9,811 nt of DNA from positions 1 through 9,811 of the forward strand of contig CADBQZ010000088.1 of assembly GCA_902796865.1 (NCBI GenBank). The letters run 5' to 3'. Shown piece after piece: positions 1-6,970 of this stretch. The notes under the pieces are model-generated. The model was given only the letters and a program-made list of their open reading frames with translations. It searched no databases and was not told the DNA's origin. The translations under genes were made by a program, and so were the position numbers. Position 1 is the stretch's first letter. Every line of letters starts with the position of its first letter. This stretch comes from an uncultured Ruminococcus sp. Its GTDB lineage: Bacteria > Bacillota > Clostridia > Oscillospirales > Ruminococcaceae.

Positions 1-741
1 AACGGCGTCTCCAAGCGGCTGATCCATATCTGTTATGAGCGCACGGCATTTCTTTCCTGCAAGCTTTCCGACCTTGACCATAAGTGCGGCGAGTTCTTTT
101 GCATCAGTCTCATTTTTCATAAAGGCTCCGCTTCCCGTTTTTACATCGAGAAGGATGCAATCAGCACCGGTAGCAAGCTTTTTACTCATTATGCTGGAAC
201 ATATAAGAGGTATACTGTCTACTGTTGCAGTAACATCACGAAGTGCATAAAGCTTCTTGTCGGCCGGGACAAGACCGCCGCTCTGAGCGATTATTGCCGT
301 TCCGTATTTATTTATGATCTTTTCGTATTCTTCAAAGCTTATATCGACCTTAAAGCCAGGTATACTTTCGAGCTTGTCGATCGTACCGCCTGTGAATCCA
401 AGACCTCTTCCGGACATTTTAGGGACATGAAGTCCGCAGCAGGCACATATCGGAGCAATTATAAGGCTTGTTTTATCACCTATGCCTCCGGTACTATGCT
501 TATCAACAGTGATACCGTTTATGCCGCTTAAGTCGAGCGTATCTCCGGAATCTCTCATAGTCCTTGTAAGAGCGAGAGTTTCTTCATCGGTAAGTGAATT
601 CATGCAGACTGCCATAAGCCATGCGGATACCTGATAATCTGGTATTTCTCCTTTGACATAGCCGTTTATGAACCAGTCTATCTCATCATTGTCAAGTACT
701 TCTCTTCGTTTAGTCTTAAAAATAATATCAACTGCGTTCAT
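1..741 (-). CDS. pdp: Pyrimidine-nucleoside phosphorylase, 3' end cut by window edge
   Basis: This enzyme cleaves uridine, deoxyuridine and thymidine with phosphate to free base and (deoxy)ribose-1-phosphate, for cytosolic nucleoside salvage. The first 247 residues are present and the frame runs off the left edge. Seen in the translation: a phosphate-binding KHSTGG motif (81-86), the family signature SGRGLGFTGGTIDKLE (110-125), and the base-binding residues Arg168, Ser183 and Lys187 (LYALRD, CSSIMSKK). Residue 108 is Lys (HVPKMSGRG). From recalled literature, Bacillus-type PyNP has Lys there where E. coli thymidine phosphorylase has Met, so broad uridine/thymidine specificity is more likely than strict DeoA. 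The start is the ATG at 741, five bases after a perfect GGAGG (747-751). It lies 31 bp downstream of the SpoIID-like gene and is probably the distal gene of that operon. The family is certain; the pdp versus deoA choice is inference. Confidence 0.93.
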   Translation of the reverse strand, partial: MNAVDIIFKTKRREVLDNDEIDWFINGYVKGEIPDYQVSAWLMAVCMNSLTDEETLALTRTMRDSGDTLDLSGINGITVDKHSTGGIGDKTSLIIAPICACCGLHVPKMSGRGLGFTGGTIDKLESIPGFKVDISFEEYEKIINKYGTAIIAQSGGLVPADKKLYALRDVTATVDSIPLICSSIMSKKLATGADCILLDVKTGSGAFMKNETDAKELAALMVKVGKLAGKKCRALITDMDQPLGDAV

Positions 742-772
742 AAGCACCTCCATTGTGTATCACGATATGATC

Positions 773-1903
773 TTAAGGAAGACTGTTGTATTCAACAGTA
801 TATTTGTTTGATTTAAGTCCCAGATAATATCTGAGGTCGCTGCCTTTTATAGTAAGCTGTCCGTCTATCTCAACTGATGCGGCGTATCCGCCGTCACCTT
901 CATTTACTTTTATCCAGTTTTCGGGGTCATCAGATAAAGTAATATCAAGATTGTTTTCCAAAGCAGCCTTCACCTTTTTCAGCGACAGCTTAGCTGTAAG
1001 TCCCTGATACGGGGAATATTTCTCATCAAACTCACACGGAACACTTACGAGATAGGGGATATCATCACCGTAGATATCCTTGTAAGAAGCGGTAGCGCCT
1101 CCGCTTGACGGACCAAATATAGCAAGTACAGGCTCGCCTTCGTAATAAAGTGCCTTTCCGAGCACCTCTGATACAGCCTCTCTTATCGTCTCCGGCGGAT
1201 CGCATTTCAAACACAGATCGTTGGTGCTTCCGCCGAAATATTTGATATAAGAATATGCGGCAACTGCCTGTGCTTTCAAGGCTTCAGGAGACATACTGTT
1301 TGACATTTCGTTATAAACTACCATAGATACTATATCCAAAGCGCTTGCTGTAACGTCACCAACGGTAAGCAGTTCTTCTTCGGCAGCTTCCGTATCCTCG
1401 ATATATGTTCCGGGATAGTAATGCTGCAAAATATCTTCATAGTCGCAGCCGCCGTAAAGCGCATAATATTCTGCACCCTTTCGGCTCAGTCCCAGTCCGT
1501 GACCCATGCCGTATGTAGTAAATTCAAAATATCCCGTCTTTTCTGCTTCTTCTGTATCACTTTCTGCTTCCGGTTCCTGTTCACTTTCAACAGGTGGCTC
1601 GGTAATATCTTCTTCAACACAGTCAAGCGGCACACCGTCGGGTATATATATTATTCCTTCCGGCATATATGCTGTACTGCTTTTTTCTTCTCCGACTGTC
1701 TCGTATGCGGTAAGAGTAGTCTGACCGTAACGAGAAATATCAGCCTTCCACATCATAACAGGCATATCTTCATAGTATCTTTTAACTTTAAGATCATTCA
1801 TTTTACTATCAGAGACAGCTTTTGTACTGCTGCTCCCTGCTGCGCCGATGCCTATAGCTGCTGCTGCAATAAGACATAAAGCACCAGATATCCTATTTTT
1901 CAA
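773..1903 (-). CDS. Exported SpoIID/LytB-family protein with permuted domain order
   Basis: Related to SpoIID, a peptidoglycan lytic transglycosylase that cuts stripped glycan strands, and to LytB-type amidase enhancers. With the TTG start it has 376 residues. They comprise a signal-peptide-like N-terminus (about 1-27), an unrecognised stretch (28-95), an acidic Pro/Glu linker (96-123), GMGHGLGLSRKGA then HYYPGTYI (132-168), VVYNEM...PEALKAQAVAAYSY (195-219), a CLKC pair (231-234), SSGGAT (266-271), and a SpoIID-type LGLKSNKYTVEY end. The catalytic Glu of SpoIID matches Glu199. In canonical SpoIID the GHGxGxSQ...HYYPGT segment is the C-terminus; here it precedes the catalytic segment. The TTG at 1903 is preferred because GGAGG (1913-1917) is 9 bases upstream; a GTG at 1909 is only 3 bases from it and would add two residues. 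It lies 39 bp after the lipoprotein sortase gene. Family membership is secure, but activity is uncertain because of the rearrangement. Confidence 0.85.
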   Translation of the reverse strand: MKNRISGALCLIAAAAIGIGAAGSSSTKAVSDSKMNDLKVKRYYEDMPVMMWKADISRYGQTTLTAYETVGEEKSSTAYMPEGIIYIPDGVPLDCVEEDITEPPVESEQEPEAESDTEEAEKTGYFEFTTYGMGHGLGLSRKGAEYYALYGGCDYEDILQHYYPGTYIEDTEAAEEELLTVGDVTASALDIVSMVVYNEMSNSMSPEALKAQAVAAYSYIKYFGGSTNDLCLKCDPPETIREAVSEVLGKALYYEGEPVLAIFGPSSGGATASYKDIYGDDIPYLVSVPCEFDEKYSPYQGLTAKLSLKKVKAALENNLDITLSDDPENWIKVNEGDGGYAASVEIDGQLTIKGSDLRYYLGLKSNKYTVEYNSLP

Positions 1904-1942
1904 AAGCACAGACCTCCCCGATGTCTATAATTTTATACTATA

Positions 1943-2827
1943 TTATTCGTCGTCTTCGTCTTCCGATTCGGCAGCTGCTTTTTTCATCATTTCTTCGACC
2001 GTTTCGCCTTCACGGAGTCTTCTTCCGATAATAATGAAACGTGAATTATCCTCGTCCATGAAGCAGGTCTGTAATGTAATAAGCTGGTCGCCGTATTTGA
2101 CATCTATATCAGGCGATATGTATGAACGATCGTTGACTATCCTCATATAGTCATTGAATTCTTCTTCGTCCATATTTTCCATATCCCAGTATTTGAATTC
2201 TTCTCCATAGCTGCTTTCACCGTAGCTTCCGCTTGTTACAAAATATGCGATTATAACATATTTTGTGTCCTGATAATTAGAACTGAATTCTATTATAGGT
2301 GATTCAGCATATAGTGAACTGTTCTTTCTGTAATCATGAAGTGATGCAAATTTTGTACCGTTTAGCATATTATGGCCGTATAAAACTATGTTATTCGACT
2401 GTTTCTTTCTGTCCGGTACAAAAATATCACGGTAATCCATAAAAATAGAACCAGATTCAAGGTAATTGCCGTACATATCCTTATCCATGTAATAAGCATT
2501 TCCTTCAGTATCAGGATCGTCGCCCTTATACTGGAATACAGGATAGTCAACATAAGTCTCAGGTATCCTTATATATCCTACAACGTCATCATTTATATTC
2601 ATGATAGACTTTGCACGTCCTAAAAGTCCCATAGGCTCTGCCGAAAAGCTGTCTATATCCGGAAGATCCTTTACAGGCTCTGTAGGTGCTTCGGTTGCAG
2701 GTTCTGTAAGCACATCTGCTGCGGCCTCAGAACTTTCTTTTTTATCATCGCAGCCTGTTACAGCCATTGATACAGCCGCAACAGTAAGCATTGTTATACA
2801 AGCAAATATCTTCTTTAATTTTCTCAT
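1943..2827 (-). CDS. Class B sortase, predicted lipoprotein
   Basis: A sortase is a surface cysteine transpeptidase that cuts a sorting motif and attaches proteins to peptidoglycan or to pilin lysines. The 294 residues begin with a basic, hydrophobic signal ending in the lipobox VTGC, so Cys26 would be acylated. A Thr/Pro/Glu-rich linker follows (about 31-58), then the class B sortase domain (about 75-272). The catalytic set is visible: His152 (LYGHNM), Cys255 (TLQTC) and Arg263 (NSRF). The class B core is also recognisable from VGYIRIPETYVDYPV and SGSIFMDYRD. The protein ends in an acidic tail, ESEDEDDE. Most class B sortases are held by an N-terminal transmembrane helix, so a lipid anchor is unusual. 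The ATG at 2827 has a weak GAGGG site about 10 bases upstream. The gene lies 50 bp after the CinA-sortase fusion and shares many motifs with it, so the two look like paralogues. The substrate is unknown. Confidence 0.9.
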   Translation of the reverse strand: MRKLKKIFACITMLTVAAVSMAVTGCDDKKESSEAAADVLTEPATEAPTEPVKDLPDIDSFSAEPMGLLGRAKSIMNINDDVVGYIRIPETYVDYPVFQYKGDDPDTEGNAYYMDKDMYGNYLESGSIFMDYRDIFVPDRKKQSNNIVLYGHNMLNGTKFASLHDYRKNSSLYAESPIIEFSSNYQDTKYVIIAYFVTSGSYGESSYGEEFKYWDMENMDEEEFNDYMRIVNDRSYISPDIDVKYGDQLITLQTCFMDEDNSRFIIIGRRLREGETVEEMMKKAAAESEDEDDE

Positions 2828-2877
2828 TTTTATTTTCCCTCTTTTTGTTCATTTTTATTTCAGCGAACCAGTAAAGT

Positions 2878-4509
2878 TTATTCGTCATCTTCATCCTCAT
2901 CTTCATCGTCTTTGCTGCTTTCACTGCTTTCGCTGCTGTCGTACGGATAGCTCCTGAAATCTGCATCAGGGTCGTATTCTCCGCTGTACCATTCATAATA
3001 AATGCTTGGTCTTAAAATGTTGTCATTTTCAGTAACATTTTGTGTTCCTTCATATGGGTCTTCGTCCTTGCGGACAAGTCTTGCCATAACAACAAACCTT
3101 GCAGTTGAGAACATACTATGACAGGTCTGGAGCGTCAGAAGCTGGTCGCCGTATCTGACATCAACATCATTGAATGTGAACGCACGTTTTTTTGCGCCAT
3201 TCACAAAATCATAGAAATCTTTTTCATCAGTAAAATCAAGCTTGTTCCAGTAGTCGTATCTTGTTTCGGTCTGATCTTCTGCATCGACCATGAAGTATGC
3301 AAATATCTTATATACATAATCCTCGTAATTGGAACTGAGCATGATGAGCGGGTGAGCGCTGTAATATCCGTCTACGTCCATATAGTCAGAAAGGCTTCCG
3401 AACATTGAACGGTCTTTCATCTCGTGACCGTATATCACAAGATTTCCCGAATTTTCAAAGACTCTTGTTCCGTCTACAACATAGTCGAAATTATTTCGCC
3501 AGTCTAAGAATATCGAGCCTGCATCGGCTTTTTCTTTATCTATATTATGCTCAATGTAGAAATCATTTCCGTCTTCTTGTCTTCGCTGTACGACAGGATA
3601 GCTTATATCCGTATCAGGTATGCTTATATACCCGACAGTATCTTCATTTCTTTCAAGAAGTGCCCTAGCACCGTCTTTAAGTTCCCAGACTTTTTCTGTA
3701 GGCTCTTCGGCCGCATCAGGGGTCTGAGGAAGCTTTATGTCTTCTGCCTGACTGTAAAGCTGCTGGAGATTTTCTCCCAGCTTCTGGTTTTTGTAGTTTC
3801 CCCAGTAGTAATCCACCACGAAAAAAAGACATATCGTAAAAGCTACTGCCGATCCTAAGAATGTAAGTTTTCTCAGCATCTGTGAGCGGCTGTCGCCTTT
3901 CCACGGCAGAAGATTTTTTGCGACCTGTGTTCCTTTTGAATCGGGAACATCACCATCGGGAAGATCATCAGGCATAGCCGATACCATTTTTTTCAGGAAA
4001 ACAAATATACGGTAAGCCGCATTTATTCTTATATTGTCACGGCTTTTGTCTTCAAGCTGCCAAAGCTTCAAAAGCTTTACTATGCGTTTTCTTCCGCTGC
4101 TTATGCCGACATATACTGTTCCGACAGGCTTTTCAGGTGTTCCGCCACCGGGACCGGCGGTTCCGGTGACAGAGATACATATATCAGCTCCGGAGCGCTC
4201 CTGAAGACCGGCGACCATAGCGAGAGCCACCTGTCTGCTTACTGCACCATATTCCTTGAAAAGCGCTTTCGGAACGCCGAGATATTCATGCTTTATCTTG
4301 TTTGAGTATGTGCATACGCCTATCTCGAATATTTTTGAAGCGCCCGGAACAGATGTTATAAGCTCTGAGATAAGTCCTCCTGTACAGCTTTCTGCCGTTG
4401 CTATGGTTATCTTCTTCTTTAAGAGTAATTGTACTACATCAGATACCAGATTGTCAAGCTTTTCTTTAGTTACCTTTTCCGGCTTCTCACTGTTTTTTTC
4501 TTTTTCCAT
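2878..4509 (-). CDS. CinA-C (NMN deamidase-like) fused to membrane class B sortase
   Basis: This 543-residue protein has two unrelated parts. Residues about 14-175 are a complete CinA C-terminal/PncC domain, with ATAESCTGGL (37-46) and SVTGTAGPGGGTPEKPVGTV (113-132). The family hydrolyses nicotinamide mononucleotide to nicotinate mononucleotide and ammonia in pyridine-nucleotide recycling. The N-terminal MoaB-like domain of full CinA is absent. A linker (176-215) ending in basic residues leads to one transmembrane helix (about 216-233), then a class B sortase domain (about 288-480) with His362 (IYGHEM), Cys463 (TLQTC) and Arg471 (TARF). A Ser/Asp/Glu tail ends in DDEDEDEDDE. The charge pattern predicts the CinA part inside the cell and the sortase outside. 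The frame is open throughout. Met176 and Met179 at the junction lack a clear ribosome site, so separate sortase translation is not evident. The ATG at 4509 has only a weak GGTGA site; thiI ends 17 bp upstream. Whether the NMN deamidase part is active is not known. Confidence 0.9.
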   Translation of the reverse strand: MEKEKNSEKPEKVTKEKLDNLVSDVVQLLLKKKITIATAESCTGGLISELITSVPGASKIFEIGVCTYSNKIKHEYLGVPKALFKEYGAVSRQVALAMVAGLQERSGADICISVTGTAGPGGGTPEKPVGTVYVGISSGRKRIVKLLKLWQLEDKSRDNIRINAAYRIFVFLKKMVSAMPDDLPDGDVPDSKGTQVAKNLLPWKGDSRSQMLRKLTFLGSAVAFTICLFFVVDYYWGNYKNQKLGENLQQLYSQAEDIKLPQTPDAAEEPTEKVWELKDGARALLERNEDTVGYISIPDTDISYPVVQRRQEDGNDFYIEHNIDKEKADAGSIFLDWRNNFDYVVDGTRVFENSGNLVIYGHEMKDRSMFGSLSDYMDVDGYYSAHPLIMLSSNYEDYVYKIFAYFMVDAEDQTETRYDYWNKLDFTDEKDFYDFVNGAKKRAFTFNDVDVRYGDQLLTLQTCHSMFSTARFVVMARLVRKDEDPYEGTQNVTENDNILRPSIYYEWYSGEYDPDADFRSYPYDSSESSESSKDDEDEDEDDE

Positions 4510-4526
4510 AAAATCACCGAATTATT

Positions 4527-5705
4527 TTACATATCAAGATTGAATATCTTAAGCTCTGTTTTTTCAACAGCCTCCTGCAAAAGCGGTTCAAAATCGAAAT
4601 TCTGTTCTGCAGCTTCGATATCCGAAAGTATCGGTCTTACTTTCGGGTGTTTGGGTGTGAATACTGTACAGCAGTCTTCATAAGGCTGTATTGATATATC
4701 AAACGTATCTATTTTTCGTGAAATTTCAACTATCTCTGTTTTGTCCATACCTATAAGCGGACGGAATACCGGTATCTCACATACCGCATCGGTACAAACC
4801 AGAGCGCTCATAGTCTGACTTGCGACCTGTCCCACACTTTCGCCTGTTATAAGTGCAAGACATTTTTCTCTTGCAGCTATTTTCTGCGCTATCTTCATCA
4901 TGAGTCTTCTCATTATAATAGTAAAGAATTCTTCGGGACAGTTGTTTTTTATCTCTTCCTGTATTTTTGTGAATGGAACACAGAAAAACGCTATGCTTCC
5001 GCAGTATGGAGTTATCTTTTCACAAAGCTGCTCGACTTTAAGTCTTGCTCTTTCAGAGGTATACGGCGGACTTACATAATGTATCGCCGATATGTGTACT
5101 CCTCTTTTTGCCATCATGTATCCTGCTACCGGGCTGTCTATACCGCCTGATAAAAGCAGCAGAGCATGACCGCTCGTACCGACCGGGAGACCGCCTGCGC
5201 CTTTTATGTTTCCGGCGTGTACATAGGCATTGGTGTCTCTTATCTCAACTGTAACAGTTATTTCCGGATCGTTCACATCAACAGACAATCTTTCAAACTT
5301 TTCGAGAAGGACACCGCCAAGCTCACGGCATATCTCAGGCGATTTCATAGAGAAGTTCTTATCCGACCTTTTTGCAGTGACTTTAAAAGTCTTTGCGTAT
5401 TCAAGAGTATCAGCAAGATATTCACAGGCTACTCTTTTTATATCCTCGAAATCCTTTTCACATACGGCTGCCCTGCAAAGTGCAGCTATGCCGAATACTT
5501 TTCCAAGCCTTGTCATGGCTTCATCAATATCAAAGCCTTCATCCGCAGGCTCTATATATATAGTAGACTGCGCCCTTGTTATAAATGTTTTGCCGAGGCT
5601 CTTTATCCTTCTTTTTATATTTTTTACCAAAACGTCTTCAAAGGTTTTCTTGTTCATTCCCTTTAAAGCCATTTCACCGTATTTTATAAGTATTATTTCC
5701 TGCAT
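4527..5705 (-). CDS. thiI: tRNA 4-thiouridine sulfurtransferase ThiI
   Basis: ThiI adenylates uridine 8 of tRNA and inserts sulfur to give 4-thiouridine; in some bacteria it also feeds thiamine thiazole synthesis. The 392 residues show the start typical of the family (EIILIKYGEMALKG), an NFLD/THUMP region (about 1-165) for tRNA binding, and a PP-loop ATPase domain with LLLLSGGIDSPVAGY (182-196). Cys345 and Cys346 lie in YEDCCTVFTP. There is no C-terminal rhodanese domain, as in Bacillus-type ThiI (about 400 residues) and unlike E. coli ThiI (482). Sulfur would then come from a dedicated desulfurase, and the gene upstream encodes one. The start at 5705 is chosen because AGAAGGA lies 5 bases upstream and family alignment begins there; an in-frame ATG at 5723, with its own AGGA site, would add six residues. 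It is the first gene after the promoter at 5744-5773. Confidence 0.95.
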   Translation of the reverse strand: MQEIILIKYGEMALKGMNKKTFEDVLVKNIKRRIKSLGKTFITRAQSTIYIEPADEGFDIDEAMTRLGKVFGIAALCRAAVCEKDFEDIKRVACEYLADTLEYAKTFKVTAKRSDKNFSMKSPEICRELGGVLLEKFERLSVDVNDPEITVTVEIRDTNAYVHAGNIKGAGGLPVGTSGHALLLLSGGIDSPVAGYMMAKRGVHISAIHYVSPPYTSERARLKVEQLCEKITPYCGSIAFFCVPFTKIQEEIKNNCPEEFFTIIMRRLMMKIAQKIAAREKCLALITGESVGQVASQTMSALVCTDAVCEIPVFRPLIGMDKTEIVEISRKIDTFDISIQPYEDCCTVFTPKHPKVRPILSDIEAAEQNFDFEPLLQEAVEKTELKIFNLDM

Positions 5706-5710
5706 TTTTA

Positions 5711-5717
5711 TCCTTCT
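5711..5717 (-). promoter_or_regulatory. Ribosome binding site deciding the thiI start
   Basis: AGAAGGA read on the minus strand, 5 bases before the ATG at 5705. It lies inside the six-codon extension that would begin at the ATG at 5723. That upstream ATG has a shorter AGGA site (5729-5732), also 5 bases away, so both starts remain possible; family homology favours the inner one. Confidence 0.55.
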
Positions 5718-5743
5718 TTGCATTTTTGTCCTATTATCTTATA

Positions 5744-5773
5744 ATTATATCACATAACAGTACCATATGTCAA
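5744..5773 (-). promoter_or_regulatory. Sigma-A promoter for the thiI-sortase-pdp operon
   Basis: On the minus strand there is a perfect -35 TTGACA (5768-5773), an 18-base spacer and a perfect -10 TATAAT (5744-5749). The -10 is preceded by TGTGA, which makes an extended -10. Transcription would begin near 5737, about 30 bases before thiI. A 10-bp palindrome ATGTATACAT (5782-5791) lies just upstream of the -35 and could be an operator or chance. No terminator hairpin is visible between the desulfurase stop (5805) and this promoter, so read-through from upstream is also possible. Confidence 0.8.
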
Positions 5774-5804
5774 ATTACATTATGTATACATTTTATATCG
5801 CATC

Positions 5805-6941
5805 TTACTTGGCTTTCAACAAGCTTTTGCGGGCATCTCCAATGCCTTCTGCAAGCGCTGAAAGATCAGCACCTATCGTTTCACGTCCGAGGCTTATTCT
5901 GAGTGCTGAATCGACAAGCTCATCGCAAAGCCCGAAACTTTTTAAGACGCTGCTTTTTTCTCCCTTTGAGCAGGCTGAACCGCTTGATATATAAATGCCT
6001 CTTTCTTCAAGAAAATGGAGCATTATCTCCGAGCGTATACCCGGTACTGATATATTTATTATGTAAGGACTTGCATCCTCGGAAGAATTCACGGTCACAT
6101 TTTCAAGCTCGGATATTTTTTTAAGAAACATTGCTTTAAGTTCCTGAGCTTTTGAGTATCTTTCGTTTATATCTCTTGAAAGTGCTTTTACTGCTGCTCC
6201 CATACCGACTATCATGGGTACATTTTCCGTGCCGGAACGAAGCCCTTTTTCCTGTCCGCCGCCGAATGTACGGGGCTTTATATGTATGCCTTTTCTGACA
6301 TACAGTGCGCCTATACCCTTAGGACCACATATCTTATGCCCAGAAAGCGACACCATATCGGCACTGAGTTCCGATACTTTGAACGGTATCTTCATATATC
6401 CCTGCACAGCATCACAATGGGTAAGACAGCCGGGATAAAGCTTTTTTATGCCATAAAAAGCACGTCTTACCGGCATTATATATCCTGTTTCGTTGTTTAC
6501 GAGCATTATGCTTACCAGGGCTGTATTGCTGTCCACGGCATTTATTATCCTCTCGTGAGAGATATTTCCGTTTTTATCAGGTGCGATCCTTACTACTTCA
6601 AAGCCTTTTTCTTCAAGCCTTGAAAGTGCTCTATCGACCGAAGGATGTTCCACTGCTGTCGATACTATCCTGTTTTTCTTTTTTCCACCGTTTCCGACGG
6701 AGCCTAAAACAGCAAGATTATTCGACTCGGTAGCACCGGAGGTAAAATAGATACATTCCGGGTCAGCGGCGATAGTACGTCCTATCATCTTTCTGACTTC
6801 ATCGACTGCGATCTGTGCCCTCACGCCTTCATGATGAAGAGATGAAGGATTGCCGTAATTTGAATCAAGACAGTCATATATCGCCTTTACAGCTTCTCTG
6901 CAAGGCTTTGTTGTTGCCGCATTATCAAGATAGATACTCAT
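5805..6941 (-). CDS. nifS: NifS/IscS-like cysteine desulfurase
   Basis: A pyridoxal-phosphate enzyme that removes sulfur from L-cysteine as an enzyme persulfide, leaving alanine, and passes the sulfur to acceptor proteins. The 378 residues carry the class V aminotransferase features in order: YLDNAATTKP (4-13), GNPSSLHHEG (30-39), SGATESNN (68-75), EHPS (98-101), NETG (150-153), HCDAVQG (175-181), SGHK with the PLP-binding Lys203, GGGQEKGLRSGTEN (227-240), and SSGSACS with the catalytic Cys324. Because thiI follows directly, the likely partner is ThiI, as for B. subtilis NifZ; a general role in Fe-S cluster supply cannot be excluded, and no iscU/sufU is visible here. The ATG at 6941 is preferred: GGAGG (6947-6951) lies 5 bases upstream. 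A TTG at 6962 would read through that ribosome site and is unlikely. It has its own promoter at 7020-7048. Confidence 0.94.
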   Translation of the reverse strand: MSIYLDNAATTKPCREAVKAIYDCLDSNYGNPSSLHHEGVRAQIAVDEVRKMIGRTIAADPECIYFTSGATESNNLAVLGSVGNGGKKKNRIVSTAVEHPSVDRALSRLEEKGFEVVRIAPDKNGNISHERIINAVDSNTALVSIMLVNNETGYIMPVRRAFYGIKKLYPGCLTHCDAVQGYMKIPFKVSELSADMVSLSGHKICGPKGIGALYVRKGIHIKPRTFGGGQEKGLRSGTENVPMIVGMGAAVKALSRDINERYSKAQELKAMFLKKISELENVTVNSSEDASPYIINISVPGIRSEIMLHFLEERGIYISSGSACSKGEKSSVLKSFGLCDELVDSALRISLGRETIGADLSALAEGIGDARKSLLKAK

Positions 6942-6946
6942 AATTT

Positions 6947-6951
6947 CCTCC
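6947..6951 (-). promoter_or_regulatory. Ribosome binding site deciding the desulfurase start
   Basis: A perfect GGAGG on the minus strand, 5 bases before the ATG at 6941. It rules in favour of this start over the in-frame TTG at 6962, whose extra seven codons would span the site. Confidence 0.8.
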
Positions 6952-6970
6952 GGGTAAAACAAAATTCAAT

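Noticed and set aside
1421..1879. Plus-strand 152-codon open frame opposite the SpoIID-like gene
   Set aside because: It is an antisense shadow of a gene with strong family motifs; the Cys/Phe-rich translation resembles nothing known.
2745..2996. Short minus-strand frame overlapping the end of the fusion and the start of the second sortase
   Set aside because: Its low-complexity Lys/Met/Thr translation is an off-frame reading of the acidic tail repeats, and both flanking genes are clearly in other frames.
3970..3990. Separate translation start for the sortase half of the fusion (Met176 or Met179)
   Set aside because: No Shine-Dalgarno-like sequence precedes either codon, and the CinA frame continues unbroken into the linker and membrane helix.
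6942..6962. Upstream TTG start for the cysteine desulfurase
   Set aside because: The added codons span the GGAGG site itself, and the family start (MSIYLDNAATT) fits the ATG at 6941.
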